A stretch of DNA of 64,000 bases from Alphaproteobacteria bacterium. Lineage in GTDB: Bacteria; Pseudomonadota; Alphaproteobacteria; ATCC43930; CGMCC-115725. Shown piece by piece: positions 46,895 through 54,615 of the stretch. The translations under genes and the position numbers were made by a program. The stretch covers positions 1 through 64,000 of the forward strand of contig JASHOB010000057.1 in assembly GCA_030041335.1 (NCBI GenBank). The letters run 5' to 3'. The notes beneath the pieces were generated by a model. It was not told where the DNA came from, did not search any database, and saw only the letters and a program-made list of their open reading frames with translations. Every line of letters begins with the position of its first letter. Within the stretch, counting starts at the first letter, position 1.

Positions 46895-47625
46895 AGCACC
46901 GTCAACATGCCGGCGACCAGCGGGTGCCGGACAATGTCCTTGTCGGTAAGCCGGATCACGGCGATGTCGCTGAGCGCGTCGAGCCGCGATGCGATGTCGC
47001 GCAAGCCCGAGAGGCCGTCGAGCAGGTCGGTCTGGTCGGGATCGCCGGTGACGACCATGGTCGAATGCCAGCCAAGGCGCGTCAGCAGCATTTTAATCTG
47101 GCCATAGGTGCAGTTCTGCGCCTCGTCGATGACGATGAAGGCATTGTTGAGGGTGCGACCACGCATGAACGCGACCGGCGCAATCTCGATGGCGCCTTCG
47201 ACGATCAACTGCTTGACCCGCTTACCGCCGATGCGCTCGTTGAGCGCATCGTAGAGCGGGCGCAGATAGGGTGCGAGCTTGTCCTCCATTTCGCCGGGGA
47301 GGAAACCGAGATTTTCACCCGCTTCGACCGCCGGGCGCGTCAGCACGATGCGCCCGACCCGTCCCGCGTTCAGTGCCTCGACCGCGGCGGCAATGGCCAG
47401 ATAGGTCTTGCCGCTGCCGGCTGGACCGAGGGCGAGGATCAGATTGTGGTGCTCAAGCGCTGCCATCAGTTCGCCCTGACCGGCGCTCTGCGGTCTGATC
47501 CTGGCTAAATAGGACCGTTCGCGCGCCGGTTCTTCAGCGGCGAAGAAGGGAGGACCCGGAACTCGCGCCGAGGAGAACGCTGCGATTTCGTTGGCGTGCG
47601 CGGTCGCGTGGCGGCGTCTGGCCAT
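46891..47625 (-). CDS. PhoH-family P-loop ATPase
   Basis: The 244-residue protein has Walker A ALGPAGSGKT, the conserved LTRPAVEAGENLGFLPG and ERIGGKRVKQLIVEG region, Walker B FIVIDEAQNCT, and the helicase-like VVTGDPDQTDL. This is the single-domain PhoH type related to the helicase half of toxin-linked PhoH2 proteins; the role is presumably RNA-related but unproven. I start at ATG 47625 (MARRRHATAH); the extra 20 upstream residues are Arg/Pro-rich and doubtful. Confidence 0.9.
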   Translation of the reverse strand: MARRRHATAHANEIAAFSSARVPGPPFFAAEEPARERSYLARIRPQSAGQGELMAALEHHNLILALGPAGSGKTYLAIAAAVEALNAGRVGRIVLTRPAVEAGENLGFLPGEMEDKLAPYLRPLYDALNERIGGKRVKQLIVEGAIEIAPVAFMRGRTLNNAFIVIDEAQNCTYGQIKMLLTRLGWHSTMVVTGDPDQTDLLDGLSGLRDIASRLDALSDIAVIRLTDKDIVRHPLVAGMLTVL

Positions 47626-48009
47626 GCCCCGTTCCCCTGTTTCTGGCGATCTCGGCGATCGTCGAAGCGGCGGCTGCGGCGGCACATGTCGTCGGCAGGT
47701 GATTGGACCTGCCCGAGGAGCGTATGAGAGCCGGAAGCGAACCCATTCGACGCCTCTGATACTAGCTTAGATATGCCCGCTAGTCACCAGAAATAGCGAA
47801 CATTATGCGCCCTATCCCCAACCTCTTGTGAGCCCGGCGACAACGCCGATTTCCGCGGACCGCCAGATCGATTAGGGTGGTCGGGGGCGCGCACGGCCGA
47901 GCCGGCCCACGTCCCAACGGTTGGTGACCGTGGCGGGCCTCCGCTGGCGGCGTCGATGCCAATCCCGGTCGCCGTCCTCGCGATCGGCATGTCTCAAGGG
48001 AGGTCGCGA
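47626..48009. other. Divergent intergenic region with an inverted repeat
   Basis: It separates the PhoH-type gene (minus) from the binding-protein gene (plus). An AT-rich island (47755-47815) contains a perfect inverted repeat, described separately. The rest is GC-rich and holds no credible ORF. The plus-strand gene's GGGAGG ribosome site is at the right edge. Confidence 0.4.
47761..47784. promoter_or_regulatory. Inverted repeat ACTAGC-N12-GCTAGT, candidate operator
   Basis: Two perfect 6-base arms (47761-47766 and 47779-47784) flank an AT-rich 12-base spacer (TTAGATATGCCC). They lie in the only AT-rich stretch between two divergent genes. Total span is 24 bases, suitable for a dimeric repressor or activator. 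The spacer TTAGATAT could include a -10. There is no experimental or family evidence for a specific regulator. Confidence 0.3.
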
Positions 48010-49221
48010 ATGGTTGCTGTGACGAGCCGAAGCCTGATAGTGACCGCGTTGCTCGCGTGCCTTGGCCCGAGGGCGCTGGCCGAAAACGCACCCGGCATCA
48101 CCGCAACCGAGATCAAAATCGGCCAGAACATGCCCTATAGCGGCGTCGTCTCCGCCTACGGCATTTTGGGCAAGGGCCACCTTGCCTTTATCCATTGGTA
48201 CAACGACACCTATGGCGGCGTGAACGGGCGCAAGATCAACCTGTTGTCGATGGATGACGGTTACAACCCCGCCAAGTCACTGGAGAATGTGCGCGAGATG
48301 GTCGAGGAAGACCACGTCGCCTTCATCTTCGGCTCGATCGGCACCGCGACCAACACGGCGGTCCGTAAATATCTTAACGACCATCACGTGCCGCAGCTGT
48401 TCCTGGCAAGCGGCGCCGACAAATGGGGCGATTACCGGCATTTCCCATGGACCATGAGCTGGCAGGCAACGTTCCGCACCGAGGCGCAGATCTACGCCAA
48501 GTACATTCTGAAACATGAGCCCGACGCCAAGGTTGCGATCCTTTATCAGCATGACGATTTCGGCAAGGACTATGTCACCGGCATCCACGACGTATTCGGT
48601 GATCGCTTCGACGCGCGCGTTATCACGGCAACCTACGAGGTCTCCGACCCGACCGTCGACAGCCAGGTATTGGAGCTGCACGATTCGGGCGCCAACGTGC
48701 TGATCTTTGCCGGCACGCCAAAATTCGCGGCACAGGCAATCGGTAAGGTGCACGCCATCGGCTGGAAGCCGATGTTCTTCATGGACAATGTCTCAATCGC
48801 GATCGACAGCGTCATGCGGCCGGCGGGACCCGAAAAATCGATCGGCATGCTGTCCTCAACCTACAGCAAGGATCCGGGCGATCCGGCCTGGGCCAAGGAT
48901 CCGGGTACCGACCTCTATCGTGCCATCGTACGCAAATACATTCCTGGCGAGAACCCCAACGATTTCAATTATGAGAACTCATGGGGCATGGTGCTGACGC
49001 TGGTGCAAGTGCTGAAGCAATGCGGCGACGATCTGTCGCGCGAAAATATCATGCGCCAGGCGGCTAACTTGCATGACCTCGAACTGCCGTCGCAGCTCCC
49101 CGGCATCAAAATCAACACCAGCCCGACCGATTACCATCCCATCAAGCAGATGCAGCTGCAGCGCTGGAACGGCAAGAGCTGGATACGTTTCGGCGACCTC
49201 ATCACCGGCGGCGGCTCGTGA
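48010..49221 (+). CDS. Branched-chain amino acid-type ABC substrate-binding protein
   Basis: The 403-residue periplasmic protein of the LivK/periplasmic-binding-protein-type-1 family has a Sec signal (about residues 1-24, ending ALA-E). The body shows IKIGQNMPYSGVVSAYG, NGRKINLLSMDDGYNPAKSLENVR and ILYQHDDFGKDYV. Members often bind aromatic acids or other compounds rather than Leu/Ile/Val. No LivHMGF partner lies nearby, so it is an orphan. ATG 48010 with GGGAGG is preferred over the upstream start at 47956. Confidence 0.9.
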   Translation: MVAVTSRSLIVTALLACLGPRALAENAPGITATEIKIGQNMPYSGVVSAYGILGKGHLAFIHWYNDTYGGVNGRKINLLSMDDGYNPAKSLENVREMVEEDHVAFIFGSIGTATNTAVRKYLNDHHVPQLFLASGADKWGDYRHFPWTMSWQATFRTEAQIYAKYILKHEPDAKVAILYQHDDFGKDYVTGIHDVFGDRFDARVITATYEVSDPTVDSQVLELHDSGANVLIFAGTPKFAAQAIGKVHAIGWKPMFFMDNVSIAIDSVMRPAGPEKSIGMLSSTYSKDPGDPAWAKDPGTDLYRAIVRKYIPGENPNDFNYENSWGMVLTLVQVLKQCGDDLSRENIMRQAANLHDLELPSQLPGIKINTSPTDYHPIKQMQLQRWNGKSWIRFGDLITGGGS

Positions 49222-49342
49222 TTCCGGTCAGGCCAAAAGGCTGGGCCGCCCGGTCCATGAAGGGCGCGTCGCAACACCCGCCGCCGACGTCAACGACGGG
49301 CTTGTCTTGACCGGTGCCGCGACCCGACGACCGGCGCGATGC

Positions 49343-49858
49343 CTAGGCCCTGATCTCGACCGGCGTGCCGATATCGACCGCGAACCAGATGCGCTCGATC
49401 GACTTGTTGCCAACCGAGATGCAGCCGTCGGTCCAATCCCTGAAATAGCCGACCGGGTCAGTGTAACCGAACCGAAGCGGCATGCCGTGAATGCAGATAT
49501 CGCCGCCGGCCTGCACGCCTTCCTCTTCGGAAAGGATGCGGTCGATCTCGTTCGGGTAATTGAGGTGGAGCGACAAAAAGTAAGGCGAATGAGGATTGAG
49601 GCCGTCGATCATATAGAAGCCTTCGGGCGTGCGCCCGTCGCTCTTCTCCAGTTTCGGTCCGATCGGATGTTCGCCTAGAGCGACGCGGAAGCTTTCCATG
49701 ACCGTGCCGGCGCGAACCAACTCCAACACGCGCCGCGCCTTGTAAACCATGATCTTGTCGGCTTTGACCAGCTGGGCCCCGGCGCCGCGCGGCACAAATC
49801 CGGTAAGCCCCAGAGCCAGCGCGGACATAATCGTCCGCCGCGAATGTTTTTGAGACAC
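49343..49858 (-). CDS. L,D-transpeptidase (YkuD family) with Tat-like signal
   Basis: The 171-residue protein has an N terminus with twin Arg (KHSRRTIMSALALGLTGF) and an AGA cleavage site, then a YkuD domain. Catalytic residues are visible as H124 (ICIHGMP) and C146 in DWTDGCISVGN. These enzymes form 3-3 peptidoglycan cross-links or attach proteins to the wall. The start is GTG 49858 with GGAGGG 11 bases upstream. Confidence 0.9.
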   Translation of the reverse strand: MSQKHSRRTIMSALALGLTGFVPRGAGAQLVKADKIMVYKARRVLELVRAGTVMESFRVALGEHPIGPKLEKSDGRTPEGFYMIDGLNPHSPYFLSLHLNYPNEIDRILSEEEGVQAGGDICIHGMPLRFGYTDPVGYFRDWTDGCISVGNKSIERIWFAVDIGTPVEIRA

Positions 49859-49938
49859 TGTTGATTGATCCCTCCTGAGTGACGCCTCCCGCTTCTCTTT
49901 TATACCGTAAACGGGATTCCGCCGGCAAAGCCATTATC

Positions 49939-50304
49939 CTATTGCGAATCACCGTGCTCCGTGCCGCGATGGCGTTTCACCATGCCCTTGAGGCGGTGGG
50001 AATAGTCTTCGAGCTGGCGGCGCGCCTCGTCAAAGGCGTCGCGGACCGCCACATAAATGTCCTCGTGCGCGTGATGCGCGTCCGGGTGGCGCTTTGACAC
50101 GATCTGCTTTCCCGGTACGGTCAGATCAACGCGCAGATAATAAAGTTTCCCTTTTTGATGGCCACGCGCGGTCGACTCGACCACCACCTTGCATGCCACG
50201 ATGTTCGGGAAGAACTTGTCGAGCGCCACGGCTCGCTCGCGGATTTTGGCCTCGACAGCTTCCGAGACAGACATATTGCGGAAGGTTATCTGCGGCGCCG
50301 GCAT
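49939..50304 (-). CDS. hpf: Ribosome hibernation promoting factor / ribosome-associated inhibitor A family
   Basis: This 121-residue short-form HPF/YfiA protein starts MPAPQITFRNM, with AVEAKIRERAVALDKFFPNI, RVDLTVPGKQIV and the basic HAHEDIYVAVRDAFDEARRQLEDY helix that occupies the mRNA/tRNA channel. It lacks the C-terminal dimerisation domain of long HPF. It starts 6 bases after the DoxX gene stop. Short-form HPF normally works with RMF or alone in stationary phase. Confidence 0.92.
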   Translation of the reverse strand: MPAPQITFRNMSVSEAVEAKIRERAVALDKFFPNIVACKVVVESTARGHQKGKLYYLRVDLTVPGKQIVSKRHPDAHHAHEDIYVAVRDAFDEARRQLEDYSHRLKGMVKRHRGTEHGDSQ

Positions 50305-50310
50305 GGTCCC

Positions 50311-50688
50311 TCAGATCGGCGTGAATGCCAGAATAAGGAATGCGCCGGCGATAGCAATATTTCCGAACCAGAGGTTCTTATGGAGGAATTGTTCGAAGCT
50401 CGGTGGCATTCGCCACCATGGATGGGCCAGCGTCGGCGCCACCACGCAAAACAGCGCGAGGACCAGCGCGGAATAGGTCGCGGTCTGCGGAATGAAGAGG
50501 CAGATCACCGAGACAATTTCATAAACGATCACGATCGGTAGCAAAATCTGCGGCACGGGCAGGCCGATCTCTTTTGCCATCATCTGAACGGTGTCGCCAA
50601 ACCCGGTCGTATTGTTCCACACCCCCACTAGCATATAGAGTGCCAGCAGCACGCGGCCCGCCAATTGCGCGATATGCTCCCAGCCCAT
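50311..50688 (-). CDS. DoxX-like small membrane protein
   Basis: The 125-residue protein with four hydrophobic helices (about 6-22, 45-66, 70-88 and 105-123) resembles the DoxX/SURF4 family. An early GRVLLALYMLVGV and a central EIVSVICLFIPQ are visible. DoxX relatives act in quinone or thiosulfate redox chains or are of unknown function. Its ATG is preceded by GGGGGAACGTC. It is just upstream of hpf on the same strand. Confidence 0.78.
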   Translation of the reverse strand: MGWEHIAQLAGRVLLALYMLVGVWNNTTGFGDTVQMMAKEIGLPVPQILLPIVIVYEIVSVICLFIPQTATYSALVLALFCVVAPTLAHPWWRMPPSFEQFLHKNLWFGNIAIAGAFLILAFTPI

Positions 50689-50945
50689 GACGTTCCCCCA
50701 TTTTCTTGGTCAGCGACTCTAGCGCGGATCTCGGCGGCAGGAAATATGAGGCCGGTCCCCGACCTGGATGAACCCCGGGGCTCGTCTCGCGTGACCATGA
50801 TCGCGCGGCCGCTTTTTCTTGCGGCTTGCTGGCGGCGCGCCGATCGCGGCCGGCGCCTGTGGTCGCGCTCCTCTTCGGATCGGTCTCGCGACGGTGGTGA
50901 GCGGCCGAAAGCGGCGGGCGCAGAGCGTCGCCGGCGGCGAGCGGG

Positions 50946-51245
50946 CTAGCCTTCGATCACGGGGACCCAATCGGCAACGCGCCGGGTTGTCGCCACTTCC
51001 TCATAGAGCAGCCGCGCTTCCGCCGCGGGGCCACGACGCTGGCCCAGAGCACGTATCTCGACGGTATGGTCGGCGGCCCCCGATCGCAGCAACACGCGGT
51101 CGCCAATTCGCGCGCGCTGCGCGGGCTTTACCGCCCGGCCGTCGAGCAACACAAGACCGTCCGCGATCTGCCGCGCCGCCAGCGACCGCGTCTTGGCGAA
51201 GCGAGCCTGCCAGAGCCATTTGTCGAGACGGACTCCGTCGCTCAT
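50946..51245 (-). CDS. hslR: Hsp15-type S4-domain RNA-binding protein
   Basis: The 99-residue protein consists of an S4 domain: VRLDKWLWQARFAKTRSLAARQIADGLVLLDGRAVKPAQ. HslR binds free 50S subunits carrying stalled nascent chains after heat shock and aids recycling. The ATG overlaps the helicase stop by 4 bases, an alphaproteobacterial pairing. Confidence 0.9.
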   Translation of the reverse strand: MSDGVRLDKWLWQARFAKTRSLAARQIADGLVLLDGRAVKPAQRARIGDRVLLRSGAADHTVEIRALGQRRGPAAEARLLYEEVATTRRVADWVPVIEG

Positions 51246-53728
51246 CGTCCTAGGTTCAGCTCCTTGAGTTTGGCGAAAGGATGGTCGCTCGCCACCTCGG
51301 CGCGATGCGCGCGCCGTGCTGCGGGCCGGTGCCGTTTGGCAGGGTGACCGGGCCGCGGGTGGAATGTCACCGCACCGGCGGCGTCGGCGACCGCACGATA
51401 GCCCAGGGCCGGCAACATCGTTGGCAATTCCTCGAGCCGCGCGCCGGCGAGCTTCGCGAGCTCCACCGTTGCCGCAAACGGGCCCTGCCGCGCCAGACGC
51501 CGCAGCGTTGCGTCGAGGGTCTCGGCGCGATCAACGCGCAGGAGGCGCTCGCCCAGAAGGACGAAGCCGAGCGCCGCATAAAATTCCTCCGATACCGCCG
51601 GGTCACGCGTCGCCGCCGTCCCCGAAGGCAGGGCGGGCACGGAGGCGCCGCGTGCAGCCGACCACAAGGCAGCGCGCAGCGCCTGCCCCCTTGGTTTGAG
51701 CAACACCGGCACATAGAGGTTGCGCGCGCCGAAATGCAGGCCGCGCCGCGCCAGCGCCTTGCGCTCGCCCGGCGGCAGCGCCGCGACCGCATCGGCAATG
51801 GCAACCCTGGGCAGCACCCCCAGCCCCTCGCGCAGGCGGAACAGGATCGCACGGGCGTGACCGGACCATGCGCTCTCGTCTTCACCGGCAAGGAGCGGGC
51901 CCAGCCCGCGGTGCAGTTCTGCGCGCACGAAGCTGGTGACTCGGCGCCTGACGCGCGCGCGCGCATCGCCCTCGAGGCTCTCGACGGCGCGCAGCGCCGC
52001 TTGCGGGTGCAACATATCGTCGCCCGGGGCAAGATGCGCGACTTCTTCTCCCCGCCACAGGACTTTGCCGTCGGCCACCAGGCAAAATTCCATATCCGGA
52101 GCGTCGGACAATCGCCGCACCCGCATCGCGATCTCGCTCCGCAACGCGCCCTGTGCCGCCGCCAATAGCGGTTTGGGCAGGTCACCGTCGGGCTCAAAGC
52201 GAAAACCGTGGAGTCGGCCGATCGCCTGACCCTCGACCTGGACCTCGCCCGCGGCGTCGACCGACGCCAAGAGATCGGCGCGGTCATGGCGCCGCCGCGC
52301 CATGATGCCGGAATGACGATCGACGAAACGCTGCGTCAGCCGATCGTGCAACGCGTCCGACAGCCGGTCCTCGATGGCGCGGGCGCGCTCTTGCCATGAT
52401 GCTGCGTCGGGAAGCCAATCGGGCCGGTGCGCGATATAGGTCCAGGTGCGGATGTGGGCGATGCGGTTCATCAACGTGTCGATGTCGCCATCGGCACGAT
52501 CGAGACGACTGACCTGCGCCGCCACCCAGTCGATCGGCAGCCGCCCGGTTGGTCCGCACAGATGGCGGAAGATCTGACCCAGGAGGCGCGCGTGCTGTTC
52601 CGACATCACCTTGCGGAAATCCGGAATTTGGCAGACCTCCCACAGGAGCCGCACCAGATCGCGCGTCGGCGCCAGCGTCGCAATGTCGGCGTCGCGCGCC
52701 AGCGTCGCCAGTGCCTGATGATCATCGGCGTCGCGGGTGGTGATCAGGCCGGGCTGGCGCGGCCGCGCCTCGAGGCTCCGCAGCAGTGCAGTCAGCGAAG
52801 AAAAATCGAGCCGCGCGTTGCGCCAATAGAGCCGCGTCAGCGGATCAAAACGATGCTCCTCGATCGCGGCGACCAGCTCCGGCGTCAACGACGACTCGTC
52901 GGCGGTGACGCCGAAAGTGCCGTCGCTCATATGACGCCCCGCGCGGCCGGCGATCTGCGCGATCTCGGGCGCCGCGAGACGGCGGGGCACGCGGCCGTCG
53001 AACTTCACCAGCTTGGCGAAGGCGACATGGTCGAGGTCCATGTTGAGGCCCATGCCGATCGCGTCGGTCGCAACCATGTAGTCGACCTCGCCAGCCTGGA
53101 ACATGCCGACCTGTGCGTTGCGTGCCCGCGGACTGAGCGCGCCCATCACCACCGCGGTGCCGCCGCGCCGGCGGCGGATCGCCTCCGCCAGTTCGAACAC
53201 CTCGGCAACGGCGAAGGCCACCACGGCGCTGCGTGGCGGCAAGCGCTGCAGCTTCTTCTCGCCGGTATAGGTCAGCGTGGAAAAACGCGGCCGCGATACG
53301 AGCTGCGCTTCGGGCACCAGGCGCTTCAGCAACGGCTTGATCGTGTCGGCGCCCAAAAACATGGTTTCGGCGGTGCCGCGCGCATGCAGGAGCCGGTCGG
53401 TGAAGACGTGGCCCCGCTCCGGATCCCCGCAAAGCTGGATTTCGTCGATCGCCATGAATTCGACGGCGCGGTCGAGCGGCATCGATTCGACCGTACAGAC
53501 GAAATAGGCCGGATTAGGCGGCAGGATCTTCTCCTCGCCGGTGATCAGCGCGACCTTGCGCGCGCCCTTGAGGCGCACCACCCGGTCGTAGTTTTCCCGC
53601 GCCAGCAGCCGCAAAGGAAAGCCGATCATGCCGTTTTGATGACCGAGCATGCGCTCGATGGCGAGGTGGGTCTTGCCGGTATTGGTAGGCCCGAGAACGG
53701 CCGTCACGCGCGGGGCGGTGGAAGACAC
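51242..53728 (-). CDS. Suv3/Mgs1-like superfamily 2 helicase
   Basis: The 828-residue helicase has motif I AVLGPTNTGKTH, motif II AIDEIQL, motif Ia-like GFPLRLLARE, the VATDAIGMGLNMD segment (motif V) and QIAGRAGR (motif VI). An alphaproteobacteria-specific C-terminal domain follows. It resembles mitochondrial RNA helicase Suv3, so RNA unwinding or turnover is likely. I take the GTG at 53728, a few residues before motif I. ATG 53794 is an alternative. The frame remains open to 53938, but that part is not protein-like. It is coupled to hslR. Confidence 0.88.
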   Translation of the reverse strand: MSSTAPRVTAVLGPTNTGKTHLAIERMLGHQNGMIGFPLRLLARENYDRVVRLKGARKVALITGEEKILPPNPAYFVCTVESMPLDRAVEFMAIDEIQLCGDPERGHVFTDRLLHARGTAETMFLGADTIKPLLKRLVPEAQLVSRPRFSTLTYTGEKKLQRLPPRSAVVAFAVAEVFELAEAIRRRRGGTAVVMGALSPRARNAQVGMFQAGEVDYMVATDAIGMGLNMDLDHVAFAKLVKFDGRVPRRLAAPEIAQIAGRAGRHMSDGTFGVTADESSLTPELVAAIEEHRFDPLTRLYWRNARLDFSSLTALLRSLEARPRQPGLITTRDADDHQALATLARDADIATLAPTRDLVRLLWEVCQIPDFRKVMSEQHARLLGQIFRHLCGPTGRLPIDWVAAQVSRLDRADGDIDTLMNRIAHIRTWTYIAHRPDWLPDAASWQERARAIEDRLSDALHDRLTQRFVDRHSGIMARRRHDRADLLASVDAAGEVQVEGQAIGRLHGFRFEPDGDLPKPLLAAAQGALRSEIAMRVRRLSDAPDMEFCLVADGKVLWRGEEVAHLAPGDDMLHPQAALRAVESLEGDARARVRRRVTSFVRAELHRGLGPLLAGEDESAWSGHARAILFRLREGLGVLPRVAIADAVAALPPGERKALARRGLHFGARNLYVPVLLKPRGQALRAALWSAARGASVPALPSGTAATRDPAVSEEFYAALGFVLLGERLLRVDRAETLDATLRRLARQGPFAATVELAKLAGARLEELPTMLPALGYRAVADAAGAVTFHPRPGHPAKRHRPAARRAHRAEVASDHPFAKLKELNLGR

Positions 53729-54044
53729 GTCCCTTACATCATCACGATTTGCGCGAAAGGCAAGAGGGCGCAATGGCGCGGCGTCAGGGACCATAAGCCC
53801 GGTGACCAACCCGGTCGCGCCGCGGCTGAGCAGTGGCACCGGCCGACATCGAAACCCCGAAGCGACGACGCCACGACCGCAACCTCTGGAAGCGGCCGAG
53901 GGCGCGCGTCGCGCGCCGGCAATTGGCGGCTCGGGCACAGGGTCACCGACCGTTCCGGCGGCATCGCGGCTGCCGCAACGTTCCGCCCGAATCGTCGGTT
54001 GAATTCGCGTCCCCCGCCGCCCTTGCCGCGGGGAGCGCTGCGGT
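53729..54044. other. Intergenic region upstream of the helicase
   Basis: GC-rich and between two minus-strand genes. It may contain the real helicase start (ATG 53794) and its promoter. Open frames on both strands are Arg/Pro-rich shadows. No RNA gene or terminator was seen. Confidence 0.35.
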
Positions 54045-54251
54045 TCAATCGATGCCGATCATGACGTCGGAGGCCTTGATCACGGCATAGGCCTCTTGGC
54101 CACGCTTCAGCTTCAACGCGGCGACGGCTTCATTGGTGATCGAAGCGGTGATGGTGGTGTCACCGGCCGTGAGCACGACGTGCGAGGTGGTCGCGCCCTT
54201 CTTGATGGTCTTGATCCGGCCCTTGATGACGTTGCGTGCGCTGAGTTTCAT
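54045..54251 (-). CDS. Mop-type molybdate-binding protein (single TOBE domain)
   Basis: The 68-residue protein starts MKLSARNVIKGRIKTIKKGAT, with TNEAVAALKLKRGQEAYAVIKASDVMIGID. It is the classic molbindin/TOBE fold seen as the C-terminal part of ModE and ModC. Stand-alone Mop proteins form hexamers that store molybdate or tungstate in the cytoplasm. No mod transporter genes are nearby. The ribosome site is GGGGTTAGGAG. Confidence 0.93.
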   Translation of the reverse strand: MKLSARNVIKGRIKTIKKGATTSHVVLTAGDTTITASITNEAVAALKLKRGQEAYAVIKASDVMIGID

Positions 54252-54615
54252 CTCCTAACCCCTCGAATGACCATGCCAACCATCCATGCGATCCCCTATG
54301 GTGCCTTGGTCGCCGACGGGGCGGGAGCCCCCCGAAAGCAACGGCAATCGGCGCGACAAGTCGTTGAACGCCGCGGGGTGCGGCCTAAATGATACGCATC
54401 CGGCGTAAATCGCCGGTCGCATCGCGGCCAAGAAACCGAGCGCATGCGGAAGAATTCGCGACCCATCCCCGCTGCCGCCGCGCGCGCATGAAGCAATCGG
54501 TACCGGTCTTATTGACCGCTGACCTGACGGTGCCGTTCTCGCGCCTCCTGACCCTTGAACGGACGGTACCGTTTGCCCCATATCTTCGCCGGTCGCACAG
54601 AGGAATAGGAAACCG
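54252..54615. other. Promoter and operator region of htpG
   Basis: This region between the divergent Mop and htpG genes holds three short palindromes (separate entry) and a plausible plus-strand promoter. TTGAAC at 54555-54560 and CATATC at 54579-54584 have an 18-base spacer, about 30 bases before the ATG. An AGAGGAATAGGA ribosome site follows. No ORF is supported. Confidence 0.5.
54498..54584 (+). promoter_or_regulatory. Three palindromes and promoter upstream of htpG
   Basis: CGGTACCG at 54498-54505, ACGGTGCCGT at 54527-54536 (one mismatch from perfect) and ACGGTACCGT at 54563-54572 share one consensus. Their centres are 30 and 36 bases apart. The third lies exactly in the spacer between the -35-like TTGAAC and -10-like CATATC, so a bound protein would block RNA polymerase. 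This is not a CIRCE element, the usual HrcA site. Which protein binds is unknown. Confidence 0.45.
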
